Below are positions 35,142 through 46,537 of a stretch of DNA of 64,000 bases, one piece after another. The position numbers were made by a program, and so were the translations under genes. The notes below the pieces were generated by a model, which searched no databases, was not told the DNA's origin, and saw only the letters and a program-made list of their open reading frames with translations. Numbering within the stretch: the first letter of the stretch is position 1; every line of letters begins with the position of its first letter. Source of the DNA: Fomes fomentarius (lineage: Eukaryota; Basidiomycota; Agaricomycetes; Polyporales; Polyporaceae); assembly GCA_022606135.1 (NCBI GenBank), contig JABYQN010000015.1, positions 496,001-560,000 of the forward strand, given 5' to 3'.

Positions 35142-36801
35142 ATGTCTTCCGAGTACAACTACAATGATCTTGTGAGCTCCTTAGAGTCCTCGTAAGCAGT
35201 GTTCAACGTTTCAGTCATCATACTTTCTTACTTACACCAGGACGCCATAGCTATGTATATAACCTCTGCCTACTTTCCGGCCTTGGTGCGCGTCAAGCCC
35301 ACAGTCTGCTGTCGCATCTATTAATGACTAGTACTCTGCCTGTAGCAATGCTACTATACGACACTACTCTTACCCTGGCTACTGAGATTCGCGTGGCATG
35401 GCGCCGAAGTTTCACCTTCGCAGGTTTTCTCCACATAATCAATCGCTATGTCCAAATCACAGCATATATCGCCGCACTGGTCATTACCTTTCCAGTGAGC
35501 AACCATGTGAGTTCCCCATCCCCTCAACACCCCCAGACTCTTGCATTCTTTCTGGCATTACAATGCTTACAGCTTTTACCCTGTGCTTTCATTTCAAGAT
35601 GTATGTATCTCATATGATGCCTTGTGCGGCAGGAAGACCATTACGTGATTCATCTTCGGCGTGACATAGATGCACCTCCTTCGGCATATTGGAGGAAATC
35701 GCTACACTGCTACCTTATATCTCTTGGGCTCGTATGTGTCATATCTACCTGCATGAGAAGTTCTTGAGTTGACTTCGTTCAGTATTCACAGGTCTGCGCA
35801 TGCATGCTATCTCGGATGGGAACAAGGTGCTCTCAGTGTCTGTATTCGTCTTAAATGTGGCCTACATCCTTCCGGACCTGGTAGGTGCCTCAGTTAAGCA
35901 CACTCAAAGTGCCGAGCTGAGACGTTTTGCAGTATGAAGATACGCATATGGCATTCATCAATACACCTTTACTTGGCTGTTATCAAGCAGGCACTGCCTC
36001 AGAGTCAATGATCGCTTGGTGAGTCTTATAAAGCTGCGATGTCGATCAGTCGAGACCGCTAAGCCCTTGTATTCACTAGTCAGTCATTGAGTCAATTGGC
36101 TAGTTCGGTTAACCAACTACTCATCGATTATTATATAGTACTGTGGACGTCGAGAGGCACCTTGCTACTGGGAGAGTCCATTGTGCTGTTTTGGACGGTG
36201 AAATTGACCTGGTCGCAACGCAAGAACACTCCTTCTGTGTTTGGTAGAAGGGAGACACTAGCACAAGTGATGCTGACCAACGGTATGCATGCATCCCATG
36301 ATTGATCATGCAGGCGTTCTTACTCATGAGAGCTCAGGAACCATGTGCTTCATGTAGGATTACCAACCAACCTGTGTATTTCCATGGCACGCTGACCTTT
36401 TTTAAGTGTACCCCTCCTATTCAACGCAACAACTCTAGGCCTACAGATTACTGTACGTCCCGTGATGCTCTACCCGCTCGATAACTCCGTTGACTCGAGC
36501 TTCTATAGGGGTCGGACAACGCCATGAGCGTAGAGCAGTGCATTATATGCTTCCGGGACGCGTACGTCAACCCCAAGGATTGAGATGTCTTACGACATGG
36601 GAACCTGATGCGGTCGTCTCTAGGCTCACCACCATATTGATATCACGGTACTTGCTAGCTCTCGGAAAATTTGGCAGAAGAGGTGAAGACGAGCTGTATA
36701 GCACAAGCAGGGCGTCCATGGTGGACCTCGATCCTACGTTCATTTCGCCCGACCCCGTGCCAGGGCAGAGAGATGATGGTGATAGTACCGACTTCGCATG
36801 A
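35142..36801 (+). CDS. DUF6533 membrane protein, gene 9 of 10
   Basis: Exons 35142-35191, 35251-35285 (35), 35346-35506 (161; MLLYDTTLTLATEIRVAWRR), 35599-35600 (2-base AT), 35670-35731 (62; ILEEIATLLPYISWA), one with GLRMHAISDGNKVLSVSVFVLN, one with LLGCYQAGTA, 36080-36282 (203 bases, a single open exon with VLWTSRGTLLLGESIVLFW), 36338-36353 (16), one with PLLFNATTLGLQIT, one ending IICFRDA, and the last (LTTILISRYLLALGKFG) to 36801. The 203-base exon is 197 plus 6, so it is in frame. Its nearest relative is gene 10 (ISRYLL variant). It has no sign of damage. Confidence 0.88.
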
Positions 36802-37700
36802 CGATCTATAGCCGTATTCACAATCTAACGTCGGTGCAAAGACGCTTGTCCTGTGTAGCAGCCGTATGGAGCTAAGCCTAAACAGCAGACGCTTGACTCT
36901 CCGGTGCCCGCATCAAGACGACTGTGACTACAATGGTATGTTGGTAATCCTAGATGTTTACGCGACCTATATGCCGTCGTACAGTATGTAAGTGAAGGTG
37001 AGCAAACAGGACCCATCAAGAATACAGTGTCTTCTCACAGCTGTCCCGCATCTGGCGAAGTACTTACTAGTAGTACCTCCTCCCTGCCTTCGAACCATGA
37101 TGATGTCTCCATCAGCGATGGTACACACTCAGGCTATGGCAGTTCGTACCTCTTCTTCAGCTATTAATAGCTACCCATGATACAATTGCTCCACAATGGG
37201 AAGAGATAGCCTACCACATAGGCGGCGCGCTCTGCCACTCGGGCGAGATCAACCAACCGTGCGACTTGATCATAAGTACTCAAGTACTCATGCATCCGAA
37301 TGCATCATGATCATAGAACTTCCGATGGCGTGTGAGTTCCTCGGTCTATCATAATAACACCAAGTCAATGACCTCGAGCCTCTGCTCGTCCATCTTTCTC
37401 TCGCGGTACTATTACTAAGTATGGAATTCGAATTTCATACCACAGGTGTGCCACCCGGGCGCTCCGAGTGGCTTGCAAAATTTCAATTGAGTTATGTCAA
37501 CCCATCAAGATGCGAAACCCGGCGGCGCGTGTGCCCGACATTGTTGTCCCTTGACACACACGAAGCGAGGATGCAGTGCTTATAGCGATGGATATGAATA
37601 GAGGATGTTCTGCGCCTCCGACGGTGTCCAGTCCACGCCCACCCATCCTTTCCCACCCCCTCCGGCAGGTCGACACGCTGCATTCCTCGAAGCCCGGACG
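36802..37700. other. Intergenic region between DUF6533 genes 9 and 10
   Basis: No gene or element recognised; only short accidental frames. Confidence 0.45.
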
Positions 37701-39380
37701 ATGTCTTCGGATCTGGACTATAGCAACGCGGCACTTGTGAGCTTCATTGGATCCAAGTAAGCGACATACTTCGTTTCCGGGGAGTCACTAGCACGCTTGA
37801 CTGAGAAGCACAAGCTATCCATTCAGACTATGCTTCTTCTCCGCCCTCGGTGAGCTCTTAGACCTTATCAACTCGATCTGTTGCACTGTTGACTAACCAG
37901 ACCGATGAATGGACTTAGCAATGCTTGTGTATGATACAGTTCTCACACTGGGCACCGAGATAGGCGCAATCTGGAGCAGGAGGATAACGCTGGCGGGGTG
38001 TCTGCACATAGTCAATCGCTATGCTCAGATAGGTTCGTTCGCTTCTGCATTGATTCTAAACTTCCCAGTGAGGAGCTATGTGAGTTGACGTCATTCTGAA
38101 CCTATCAGAACACAATCCTCATTCATTTCCTCCAGACGTTCGTGTCTATCCTTCGCAACCCCTACGCACCGCAAAAGTAATGACTCTCCTGAATGTGACT
38201 CAACACAGGTGCAGATCATTAAGCATATTCATGGAGATTGTCACGCTACTACCATACATTGCTTGGGCAGGTATGTAGACTCGTCGGCCGCCCGAATGTC
38301 ATGTCGGCAACTAACCGGCGCATGCAGTGTTCGCAGGTCTCCGCATGCATGCCCTGTCAAACGGAAGCAAGGGTATGGCCAGCCTTGTATTTCTGTTGAG
38401 TATATTCTACATCGTCCCACACCTGGTGCGCGTTCTCGCTGCGTAGCTGATGAGCAAGGAACGCTGATGCTGTGAACGTGGGCAGTACAACGACTCACAG
38501 GAAAAGGCAGCGATGAACGAGCCGCGCCCATACGGCTGTGTATTTCTCACATCCTCCTCGAAGGTGCTGACACCATGGTGAGTTCCGACCCTTAGTAGGT
38601 CTACATCACGGATATCTGATGCTCAACCCATTCTCTTATCTAGTCAGTTGCTCAGTCATGTATTCGACTGACCACGCCTTGCTCACTCGGCTTCTAGTAC
38701 TAGCAACATCTAGAGGTGCCCAGATGCTTGGAGAACTCATAGTCCTGGTATGGACGTTCAAGGTTTCCTGGAGGCGATGCAACAGTGCTTCGCCTGCGTA
38801 TGGACGAAGTCAAGCCCTAGCAACACTGATGCTGACCAATGGTATGCGATATGTTTCAAACTGTCGAGTGTACTATGTCGTCGTGCTCATCAACAAAATT
38901 CTAGGGATAGCTTGTTTTATGTAGGGAGTGCGACGGAATCACCTTTTGTTTGATTGCTGAGAACCCTGTCAGTGTACCTCTCTTGTTCAACGCAACAACT
39001 CTGGGTTTATTCATTGCTGTATGTGCCAGAACGATCACCCACGTCACCCGTTTACTGGCTAATGTTCTGACAGGCTTCCACTTCCGACCAAGCACAGAAC
39101 GTGCAGCAATATATTGTATGCTTCCGGGACGCGTATGTCAATTTCGCGATTGCTCTGTTGTCTTGAGTCACCCGGGTCTGACTCCGGCATGATCTCCCAC
39201 AGGCTGACCACCATCCTCATCTCACGTTACCTGCTAGACCTGGCGGAATTCGGGAGACGGAAAGGTGATCAGCAGAATACTTCCAAAAGAGCGCTCACGA
39301 CGGATTTCGACCCTATATTCATCACTCCGGACATTTCGCCGGAATCAATGGACAATGGCGACATGACTCACTCAACATGA
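37701..39380 (+). CDS. DUF6533 membrane protein, gene 10 of 10
   Basis: Last array member. Starts MSSDLDYSNAALVSFIGS at 37701; exon 2 is 23 bases (12 fewer than usual, in frame); exon 3 is 37919-38079 (161; MLVYDTVLTLGTEIGAIWSRR). Then come the 2-base AC at 38136-38137, the CRSLSIFMEIVTLLPYIAWA exon, the one with GLRMHALSNGSKGMASLVFLL, 38486-38577 (92), a probable 11-base exon at 38644-38654, the exon ending at 38841 (LATSRGAQMLGELIVLVWTF), 38905-38920 (16), PLLFNATTLGLFIA, CIVCFRDA and the last exon (LTTILISRYLLDLAEFG) to 39380. The 11-base exon and its 43-base intron are the weakest part of the model. Confidence 0.85.
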
Positions 39381-40254
39381 CGGACAGAGATGCACGAGAG
39401 CGCTTTTCCCATGACAGCAGTCACAGCACCGAGTTGCGGTACTACAAATGTAACTGCGATAGTTCAGAACATGCACATGTCAGCTCAAGTCGTTGCCTAC
39501 CTCGACTGAGCTGAGACTATCGATCAGACGAGTCGCAGCATCAACGCGTACATAGAGAACCGTTGATAGCGGGAAGGCAGCACGCACCAGGGCTCCAGCA
39601 TTGAGAGAGACGTCCTTATGGAGGTGGTCGATGTCGTTGTAGTTGTAGCTGTCTATGACCTCACGCAAGAGAGCTTATGGTTCGATGGTTAAGTCATCTA
39701 GTTATTGGTCGTGAGTACAGACACGCAGTTGCTGTGATGCGGCTATCCACTCACGTCGCCTGAGATGAGATGGCTTTGAGATGACCCAGCGGGAGCGCTG
39801 GACCTGAATATGCCACAACGACCCCGAACCCCGAAGCCCAGGGAACCAACTGAGTGCCATGCTGCGAGTCAAGCCGGTACACGCATACCGTCGAAAAGCG
39901 CCTGGTACCTCGCCGCGTTGTAACCCGTTGTCGTCAGCCTCCCATTCTGTCGCACAATGACCATGATATCGCACCCCGAGACTCTGGGAGAAAACCTCTG
40001 CGCAAGATAGTCAAGGCAAGAGTCCCGGTGAGAATTGCATGAACCGACCTACCGACCGACCTACCCTGCGAGGCTGCGACAGCCCACGTCTACCACTAAC
40101 AGCATCTATAAGATAAGCTGGATTACATGGAGATCTAACGTACGGTCCCGGCATCCCAGGTGTCTACGTGTCCATGATGTCCGAGTCCAGTCCAGACTAC
40201 GAGGTTCGAAGGAGAAAGCCCAGAGCCAAGCCAAGAGGTAGTGTACCGTGTACC
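39381..40254. other. Intergenic region after the DUF6533 array
   Basis: A minus-strand frame of 62 codons at 39480-39668 (ALVRAAFPLSTVLYVRV, LIDSLSSVE) looks protein-like and could be a fragment of an F-box/LRR-type protein, but no neighbouring exon supports it. Nothing else seen. Confidence 0.35.
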
Positions 40255-43034
40255 TCACAGACTTGACGACGCAACGAAGAAGGCGACGGCAAACCCGGCG
40301 GCCACCACACTCGACATCCACGGCCGCGCTCCCGCAACCGCAGAAGACTGCTGCGATCCAGTCCCAGTTCCCGTTCCCGTTCCAAGACCTTCGCACCCAG
40401 CGTCACCAAGGGCGGACGCAGGCAACAACACCTGCAACACACGAATCGCATGTCAGCACGTCATCGTCACATCAGGGTATCCAGCCCAGAGAGAGAAGTG
40501 GAGGATGGGGGAATACGAACCTGCGGACTTCCACCCGACCCCGTCGCAGAAACGCCACCGTTCGCATCGGCGGTAACCTTAGAGCAAGAGATGATGTCCA
40601 CGAGCTCCTCGTTAGGCTTATACCCCGCCTCGGGAACGTCCCACTTCGGGGATGAGCTGCTCCCTCCGTTCGTCAGCAGTGCGAGTAGGGGTGGCTTCGA
40701 GACTGCGAGTGTGGACCCAGAAGGGGTGTATAGCTTCACCTGTGCAAGGAACGCAATACATGTCAGATGCGTCGTCAGTTGGAATAGGGACGAAAGATGA
40801 TAGGGTACGAACAGGAGTAGTGAGGAACTTGCTGTTCGCCGCGACCGCCGCTTTGCGCGCGCCGTTGAGCTTCTTGACGTGCTGCACGAGCGGCTTGTCT
40901 TCGAAGTAGCTAGACAGCCAGAGCCTGAATTCTCCCGTGAGCATACACAAGTCAAAACTGAGAGTGCTTTCAGAAGCACGCTCACGCTTCACGGTTCGCC
41001 GGGTCGGCACCACCTTGATAGCCCTGCTCTTGACCTGCACGAAATCAGCTACCCAGCAAACTCGCACAATCAGGGGAGGGGGCACACCATAATACAGAAT
41101 CGGAATGCCATCCTGCACGAACGGCCAAGTGACCGCATTCTTCACTAACTATGATGTTACCCTAACGTTAGCTGTCAATCCAGCCTCGTATCAAACAAGG
41201 ACGTACTGCATCGTCCTGCACCATAGACTGGAACCGCGGCTGGTCGTGGTTGTCCAAGAACGAGCCTGTGAGCAGCTCACCGCCCTTATACGCTGACTGG
41301 CTTGCTGCCACAGTCGCCGCGAGCGCCGATAGGTTCCCGCTGGTGGACTGGAACGCGGAGACAAGCGAGAACCACGTTGGGTAGTCAAGCACACTATCCA
41401 ACACCTCTGCAGGCAGGTCAGCAGACGGCACTGGATGCATCGGGATACACTGTGTCAGCTTACCAGTGTAGGGCGCGAGGTAGCTCGTCTCGTTGTGCAG
41501 AACCTCCGCAATCGTGAACACGCCCGCAGCCTTCGCAAAGTCCGGCCAAAAGTCCTTCCGGACATGCTTGACGGTATCAATCCGAACCCCATCCACGCCA
41601 TACTCGCTCACAAGGTTTTTTATCCACGCATTCATCGTCTGCACGACCTCATCATCTTCGGTGTTCAAGTCCGCGAGGGGCAATTTCGTGTCCCCAAGCC
41701 AGCACTGCTCGACGTCGGTCTGGTTGTCGTAGTTGGCGATGAAGCATTCCGAGTGGAATTTCGACTGGTCGGAGAAGGGTGCGAAGCGCGAGAAGTCGGG
41801 CGGGTTCGTGGAGGAAACAAGGTGGTTGACGACGACGTCGACCATGAGGTACATTCCGCGCGAGTGCAACGCGGAGCTCAGTGCCTTGAGATCGTCGGCG
41901 GATCCGAAATGCGAGTTGAGGGAGTTGATGTCTTCCGGCCAGTAGCTGCGTACAGGTGGTCAGTATGAAGCGTTCTGATTAGAAGAAAGCAGATAGAAAG
42001 GGATGTTGAAGGCAGTACTCGGTTCATTATCCTCCCGTCTTACTATCTAGCTGGAGAATGAAACCGACAGGACTCATAATTGGGCGGCGCCGCGCACTGA
42101 GACTACGCGCTACCCCGCCCAATATCTAACAACTATAAGAACTGGCTATATGCACCTCAAGTTTCCTTTGTGGGGCTCTTTGTCTTCGCGGCTTTCAACC
42201 ACCCTTATGTATGCGCGACACCGCGAGCCTGCAAGAGGGAACAACGACGTAGCAACGCACCCAGAGGAAGCCGGACGAACTAGAGACTCTAGTCCCACTA
42301 TCTATCAATCTAAAGGATGAAGGTAGGTGGGCCCTTCCATTTTAAATATTAACGCATCAAAGCGAGAAGACGCGTCTACCCGCTGTTCGCAGAGTACGCC
42401 GCCGCGATGATCACGAGCATCCGTCCATTGAACGGCAGGGGCCTCGAGTCCCATCACAGTGAGGATCGAGGACATGAGCTGCGTATATGCGTCTCGAACG
42501 GCCTGCCATACCCGCATTGATCGCTGGGCCGCATTTGGAGGCGCATATAGACACGGTCGCAAGACTTGAGACTCCAGAGGACCACGATACAAGGCAGCAG
42601 CCGGAGAGGGAAGCAAGCATATAACGACCCCTTGCACTAACGTAGAGCCACAGCTGGTAGTAGGTACTCACCCATGGAACGCCTCCCCATACTCTGTCGC
42701 ACCCTCCACGTTCTTGACAACGGGAGAGATCCAAACGGCATCAAAACCCATGTTCTGGATATAGTCCAGCTTGGAGACGATGCCCTTCCACGTCCCGCCA
42801 CAGTACTTCCTGTCGCCCGTGTCGCAGGACGGCCCCGAGCCGTCCGAGGTCGCGAAGCGGTCTGTTACGAGCTGTGTGGGACCGTCCACGCTCACCTCAG
42901 CACCGGTAAGGATTTGGGAGAAGGGGGAATGGGGAGCGTACTTGATAGATTGCTCTGTTCTGCCAGTCCTCTGCGGACGCGGCCAAGGCGGATGTCACCG
43001 AGAGGGACGCGAGGATCCAGTTGAGAGCTAACAT
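40255..43034 (-). CDS. GPI-anchored alpha-amylase (GH13), copy 1
   Basis: Secreted alpha-1,4-glucan hydrolase. On the minus strand it starts at 43034 with a signal peptide ([18 protein letters not shown]), then exon 42871-42672 ([31 protein letters not shown]). After a long 726-base intron come the catalytic exons. GH13 regions: [18 protein letters not shown] (nucleophile Asp), III FTIAEV (acid Glu, with Ala where Gly is usual), [23 protein letters not shown] follows, then domain C. The last exon ends in a Gly/Thr-rich linker, a short polar cleavage region and a hydrophobic tail ([18 protein letters not shown]), the pattern of a GPI-anchor signal. There is no starch-binding domain. It is a tandem duplicate of the gene at 43658 with the same intron positions. 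GPI-anchored amylases in other fungi act in cell-wall alpha-glucan handling; that role here is inference. Confidence 0.92.
42079..42124. repeat. GC-rich inverted repeat inside intron 2 of amylase copy 1
   Basis: ATTGGGCGGCGCCGCGC and its imperfect reverse complement (GCGCTACCCCGCCCAAT) form 17-base arms with three mismatches around an 11-12 base loop. It lies inside the oversized 726-base intron and may belong to an inserted element. Confidence 0.6.
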
Positions 43035-43657
43035 CTTCAATCCTCGATTTCAAGGCTTCACAAGAGTTGGTCGTTCGTTATTGCTGCAGCTAGCGCAAAG
43101 ATGCGCGCGCAACGTCCAAAGTGTCAAACGAGTGTGTCGCGGACGTGTCGCGAGTCGTGGTCGTGTCGCCCGATGTGGAGGCAAGCCCGGGGGATTGAGA
43201 TTCGGAGTGGAGGGTAAGAAAGGGAAGAGATGGCCGTCTTGGCCGCTGGAGTGGGACCCTCGGAGGAGATATACGCCGCCATGTCAATGTCATATTCTGA
43301 TTGTCTAGAGTCTAGACTGTCAAGCGCACTGTGATTGTAGGTATAGCCGCATGTGCAGTGAAGGGTTTGGAGCCGGTAGAAGTGAAGAGCAGCTTGACGA
43401 CGTCAGTGCATCCCAGCGGAGCAGGACCACCAGACGGGATGTCAGGGGTCCCGAAATGGATCCACTCGGGCCGCCGGCATCCCGCCCACTTGAAGCACAA
43501 CTTGATTTGGAAGAAAGGAAAGTCAGGATAGATAGAGTGTGGATAGCTACGGATACAGCGCGAGATACATAGGATTACACACAATACGATAATACGATAC
43601 GGTAACCACACATCTCTCAAATAGGGACCTGAGGCTAGTTACGTCCTGGGATGCCGG
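43035..43657. promoter_or_regulatory. Region between the tandem amylase genes
   Basis: Contains the promoter and 5' leader of amylase copy 1 (both genes read leftward) and the 3' UTR of copy 2. A TATAT element on the minus strand near 43266-43275 is a candidate core promoter. No coding. Confidence 0.45.
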
Positions 43658-46069
43658 TCACCTAACCAGCAAACTCGAATGACTTGCAATGAACGCCAGC
43701 GCGAGTGCAAGCCCAATAGTCATTGCGTCCGCAATGACCTTCGAGGTATGCGGCCGAGGCCCGGAAGACCCAGACGACGCTTGTCTGCCCGCGGTGCCCA
43801 TGTTCGAGCACAGACTCCCGTTCGGGCTCAGCGCGGACGGTGGTAGTAGTATCTACCCCCATGATGTCAGCGTTTCATGCAAACGCAAGCTTGGTGCGGA
43901 GAACGGAGATGAGAAGGTGGAGCACTGGACAATGACAACGGGATAGAGAGGGGAGAAGAGGAGAGAAGAAAGACGCACCTGAGGCAGTCCATGAGATCCG
44001 TGCACAAGCACCCCACCATGCGTGTCAGCATAGACCGTGTTGCAAGTGAGCACATCAACGAGCTCCTCGTGCGGCGCATATCCCGCGTCGGGAACGTTCC
44101 ATGTCGGGCCGTCAGAGGCGTAGCCAGTGTTGGTGAGGAGCGCGAGCATAGGCGGCTTTGACACGGCGAGCGTCGAGGGGGTGACCGCATAAAGCTTGGC
44201 CTGCACGCGATTGATATGCCATATGTATGTAGGCGATGAGATATGAAAACGAGGGAATGGACGTACAGGCGTGGTGAGGTAGCTGCTGTTCGCTGTGATG
44301 GCCGCGCGACGCGCCGCGTTGAGAATTTTGACGTGCGTTACGAGGGGTTTGTCTTGGATATATCCCGATAGCCAGAGCCTACCAGGAGGATGTGAGTACG
44401 CCGAAAGTCAGAAGTACAACGAGAGACACTGCACGCACGCTTCGCGGTTCGCGGGGTCTGGGCCACCTTGATAGCCTTGCTCTTGACCTTCGTATCTACC
44501 TTGTCAGTAAATGCTTCTAGTGTCGTTCCATACCACTCACCGTAGTACAAGATAGGAATCCCGTCCTGGACGAATGGCCAAGCCATCGCGTTCTTAACAA
44601 GCTACGACGCCCGAGCTCCCTGATGAGTGACTGTATGCGGGCAAATGGAAACTGAACACGCACCGCTTGGTCGTCCGTGAGCGACCCGAAGCGCGGCTGG
44701 TCGTGGTTCTCGAGGAACGATCCAGTCATCATTTCCCCACTCTTGTATGCCGCCTGAGCAGCCCACACATTCGACGCGAGCGCCGTCAGGTTTCCGGTTG
44801 CGTTCTGGAACGCGGAGACGAGTGCGAACCAGGTTGGATAGTCGAGGACACTATCCAGGATCTCTGAAAGAGTGTTCAGTGTCAACGTTGGCAACAGATA
44901 CGCAGCCCGGAACTCACGAGTGTACGGCGCGACATAGTTGACATCGTTCTGCTCGATCTCGCCCAGAGTGAACACGCCTGCCGATTTCACGAAATCCGGC
45001 CAGAAGTCCTTCCTGATATGCTTGACAGTATCGATCCGCACTCCATCAATACCATACTCCCCAACTAGCTTCTGGATCCACGCGTACAGCGTCTTCACCA
45101 CCTCGTCATCTTCCGTGTTCAGATCGGCCAGCGGCAGGTTCGTGTCCCCCAGCCAGCACTGTTCGATCTCTGTCTGGTTGTCCCAGTTCGAGATGAAGCA
45201 CTCGCTGTGGAAGCTCGATTTGGACGAGAACGGCGAGAGCGCAGAGTATTCGGGCGGGTCGGAGGAGGAAGCCATGTGGTTGGCGACGACGTCGACCATG
45301 AGGTACATGCTGCGGTTATGCAGCGCAGTGCTGAGCGCTTTGAGGTCTTCATCGCCGCCGAAGTGGTCGTTCAGGGAGTCAAGTTCCTGTGTCCAATATC
45401 TATCGCGGCCAGTTAGCCAGAGGGTTAGATTACCTCGCCCGAGTGTAAGTGGCACGGGTCTGGTCTCCCGCGGACGGCGGTTACGAGTACGGGTACGGGT
45501 GAAGTACGTCCCATATCGAATGCCAAGTGGGGTCGATATGTGTGCTCAAATATATTTGACACAACCCAGCCGGATGTCGGGCACAGCTGGCATTAAAGCT
45601 GGCCCCCATTCTGTTAGACCCACGGACGGGGCCCAGCTCTGTACTAGCTGTGCCCCATGTCTGACCGAGCCACGGCATGTGGAACCGTGCCACTCCCTCA
45701 CCTCGAGCACAGGGGATTGATGAGCTTACCCGTGGAATGCTTCGCCATAAGATGTGTTCCCCTCGACATTTGCGACAACGGGTGATATCCAGATGGCGTC
45801 GAACCCTAGGTCCTGGATGTAGTCTAGCTTCGAAATGACGCCCTTCCATGTTCCGCCGCAGTACTGCCTGTTGGAGGTGTCGCATTTGGGCCCCGACTCG
45901 TCAGAAGTTGCAAACCGGTCGGTGACCAACTAGCGAGCGGTTCACTTATAACGTACGGGGACGCGTGGGAGGGTGAACGCACCTGATAGATAGTTCTATT
46001 CCGCCAGTCGTCCGCCGTCGCCGCGAGAGCACAAGTCACTAGTACTGGAAGTGTAATCCAAGACCGCAT
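43658..46069 (-). CDS. GPI-anchored alpha-amylase (GH13), copy 2
   Basis: Nine exons on the minus strand (46069-45983, 45929-45730, 45399-44918, 44863-44664, 44601-44541, 44487-44439, 44378-44267, 44200-43979, 43852-43658) give a continuous 535-aa frame. A signal peptide (MRSWITLPVLVTCALA) is followed by the GH13 barrel with regions [21 protein letters not shown] and [29 protein letters not shown], and a domain C ending DAGYAPHEELVDVLTC. The C-terminus has a Ser/Gly-rich linker and a hydrophobic tail (IADAMTIGLALALAFIA), so a GPI anchor is predicted. All catalytic residues are present, with the standard GEI in region III, unlike copy 1. Intron 2 is 330 bases, far longer than its other introns. 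Confidence 0.94.
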
Positions 46070-46537
46070 TCTTTAGGCACAGTACGCCCACCAGCGAAGG
46101 GTTTGTCACTCCCGTATGGGCAGGGCTGGGACTGTTCCGATGGTCTTACGTTCAAGTTGTTGAAGGGTATCACGGTTAAGCGGTTTGAGGGAGATGAAGT
46201 GGAAAAAAGGGAAATAATCCATGTTGGACGGCCGGTCGAGAGACTTTATACTCCGCGGGAGAGACAACTCGTGTGTGAAGGAACTGGAAGACATCGTCGT
46301 CGTCCAGGAAAGGCAGCCAAACGTCCACATTTGGATGCGACGATCTGGATCTGAAATGTGCTTATGTAACACAGCATGAGCGTTTCATATTCACAGTCAC
46401 TGGCTAGAACTTCTCCTTCTTTTCTTTCGTCCGCCTTCTCTCTCGACAACATCGTTTTGTCACTTTCTTAGTTCTGCATATTGCGCTACACCTAGAAAGT
46501 TATAGCGTTTCTTCTGGTCGCTCCCCACACGGCGACC
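46070..46537. promoter_or_regulatory. Divergent promoter of amylase copy 2 (-) and RNA exonuclease (+)
   Basis: Non-coding region with both 5' flanks. No specific operator was identified. Pyrimidine-rich leader sequence precedes 46538. Confidence 0.45.

Noticed and set aside
42305..42734. Open frames on the minus strand inside amylase intron 2
   Set aside because: They would break the conserved junction FHG|YW seen in the second amylase copy; no family resemblance.
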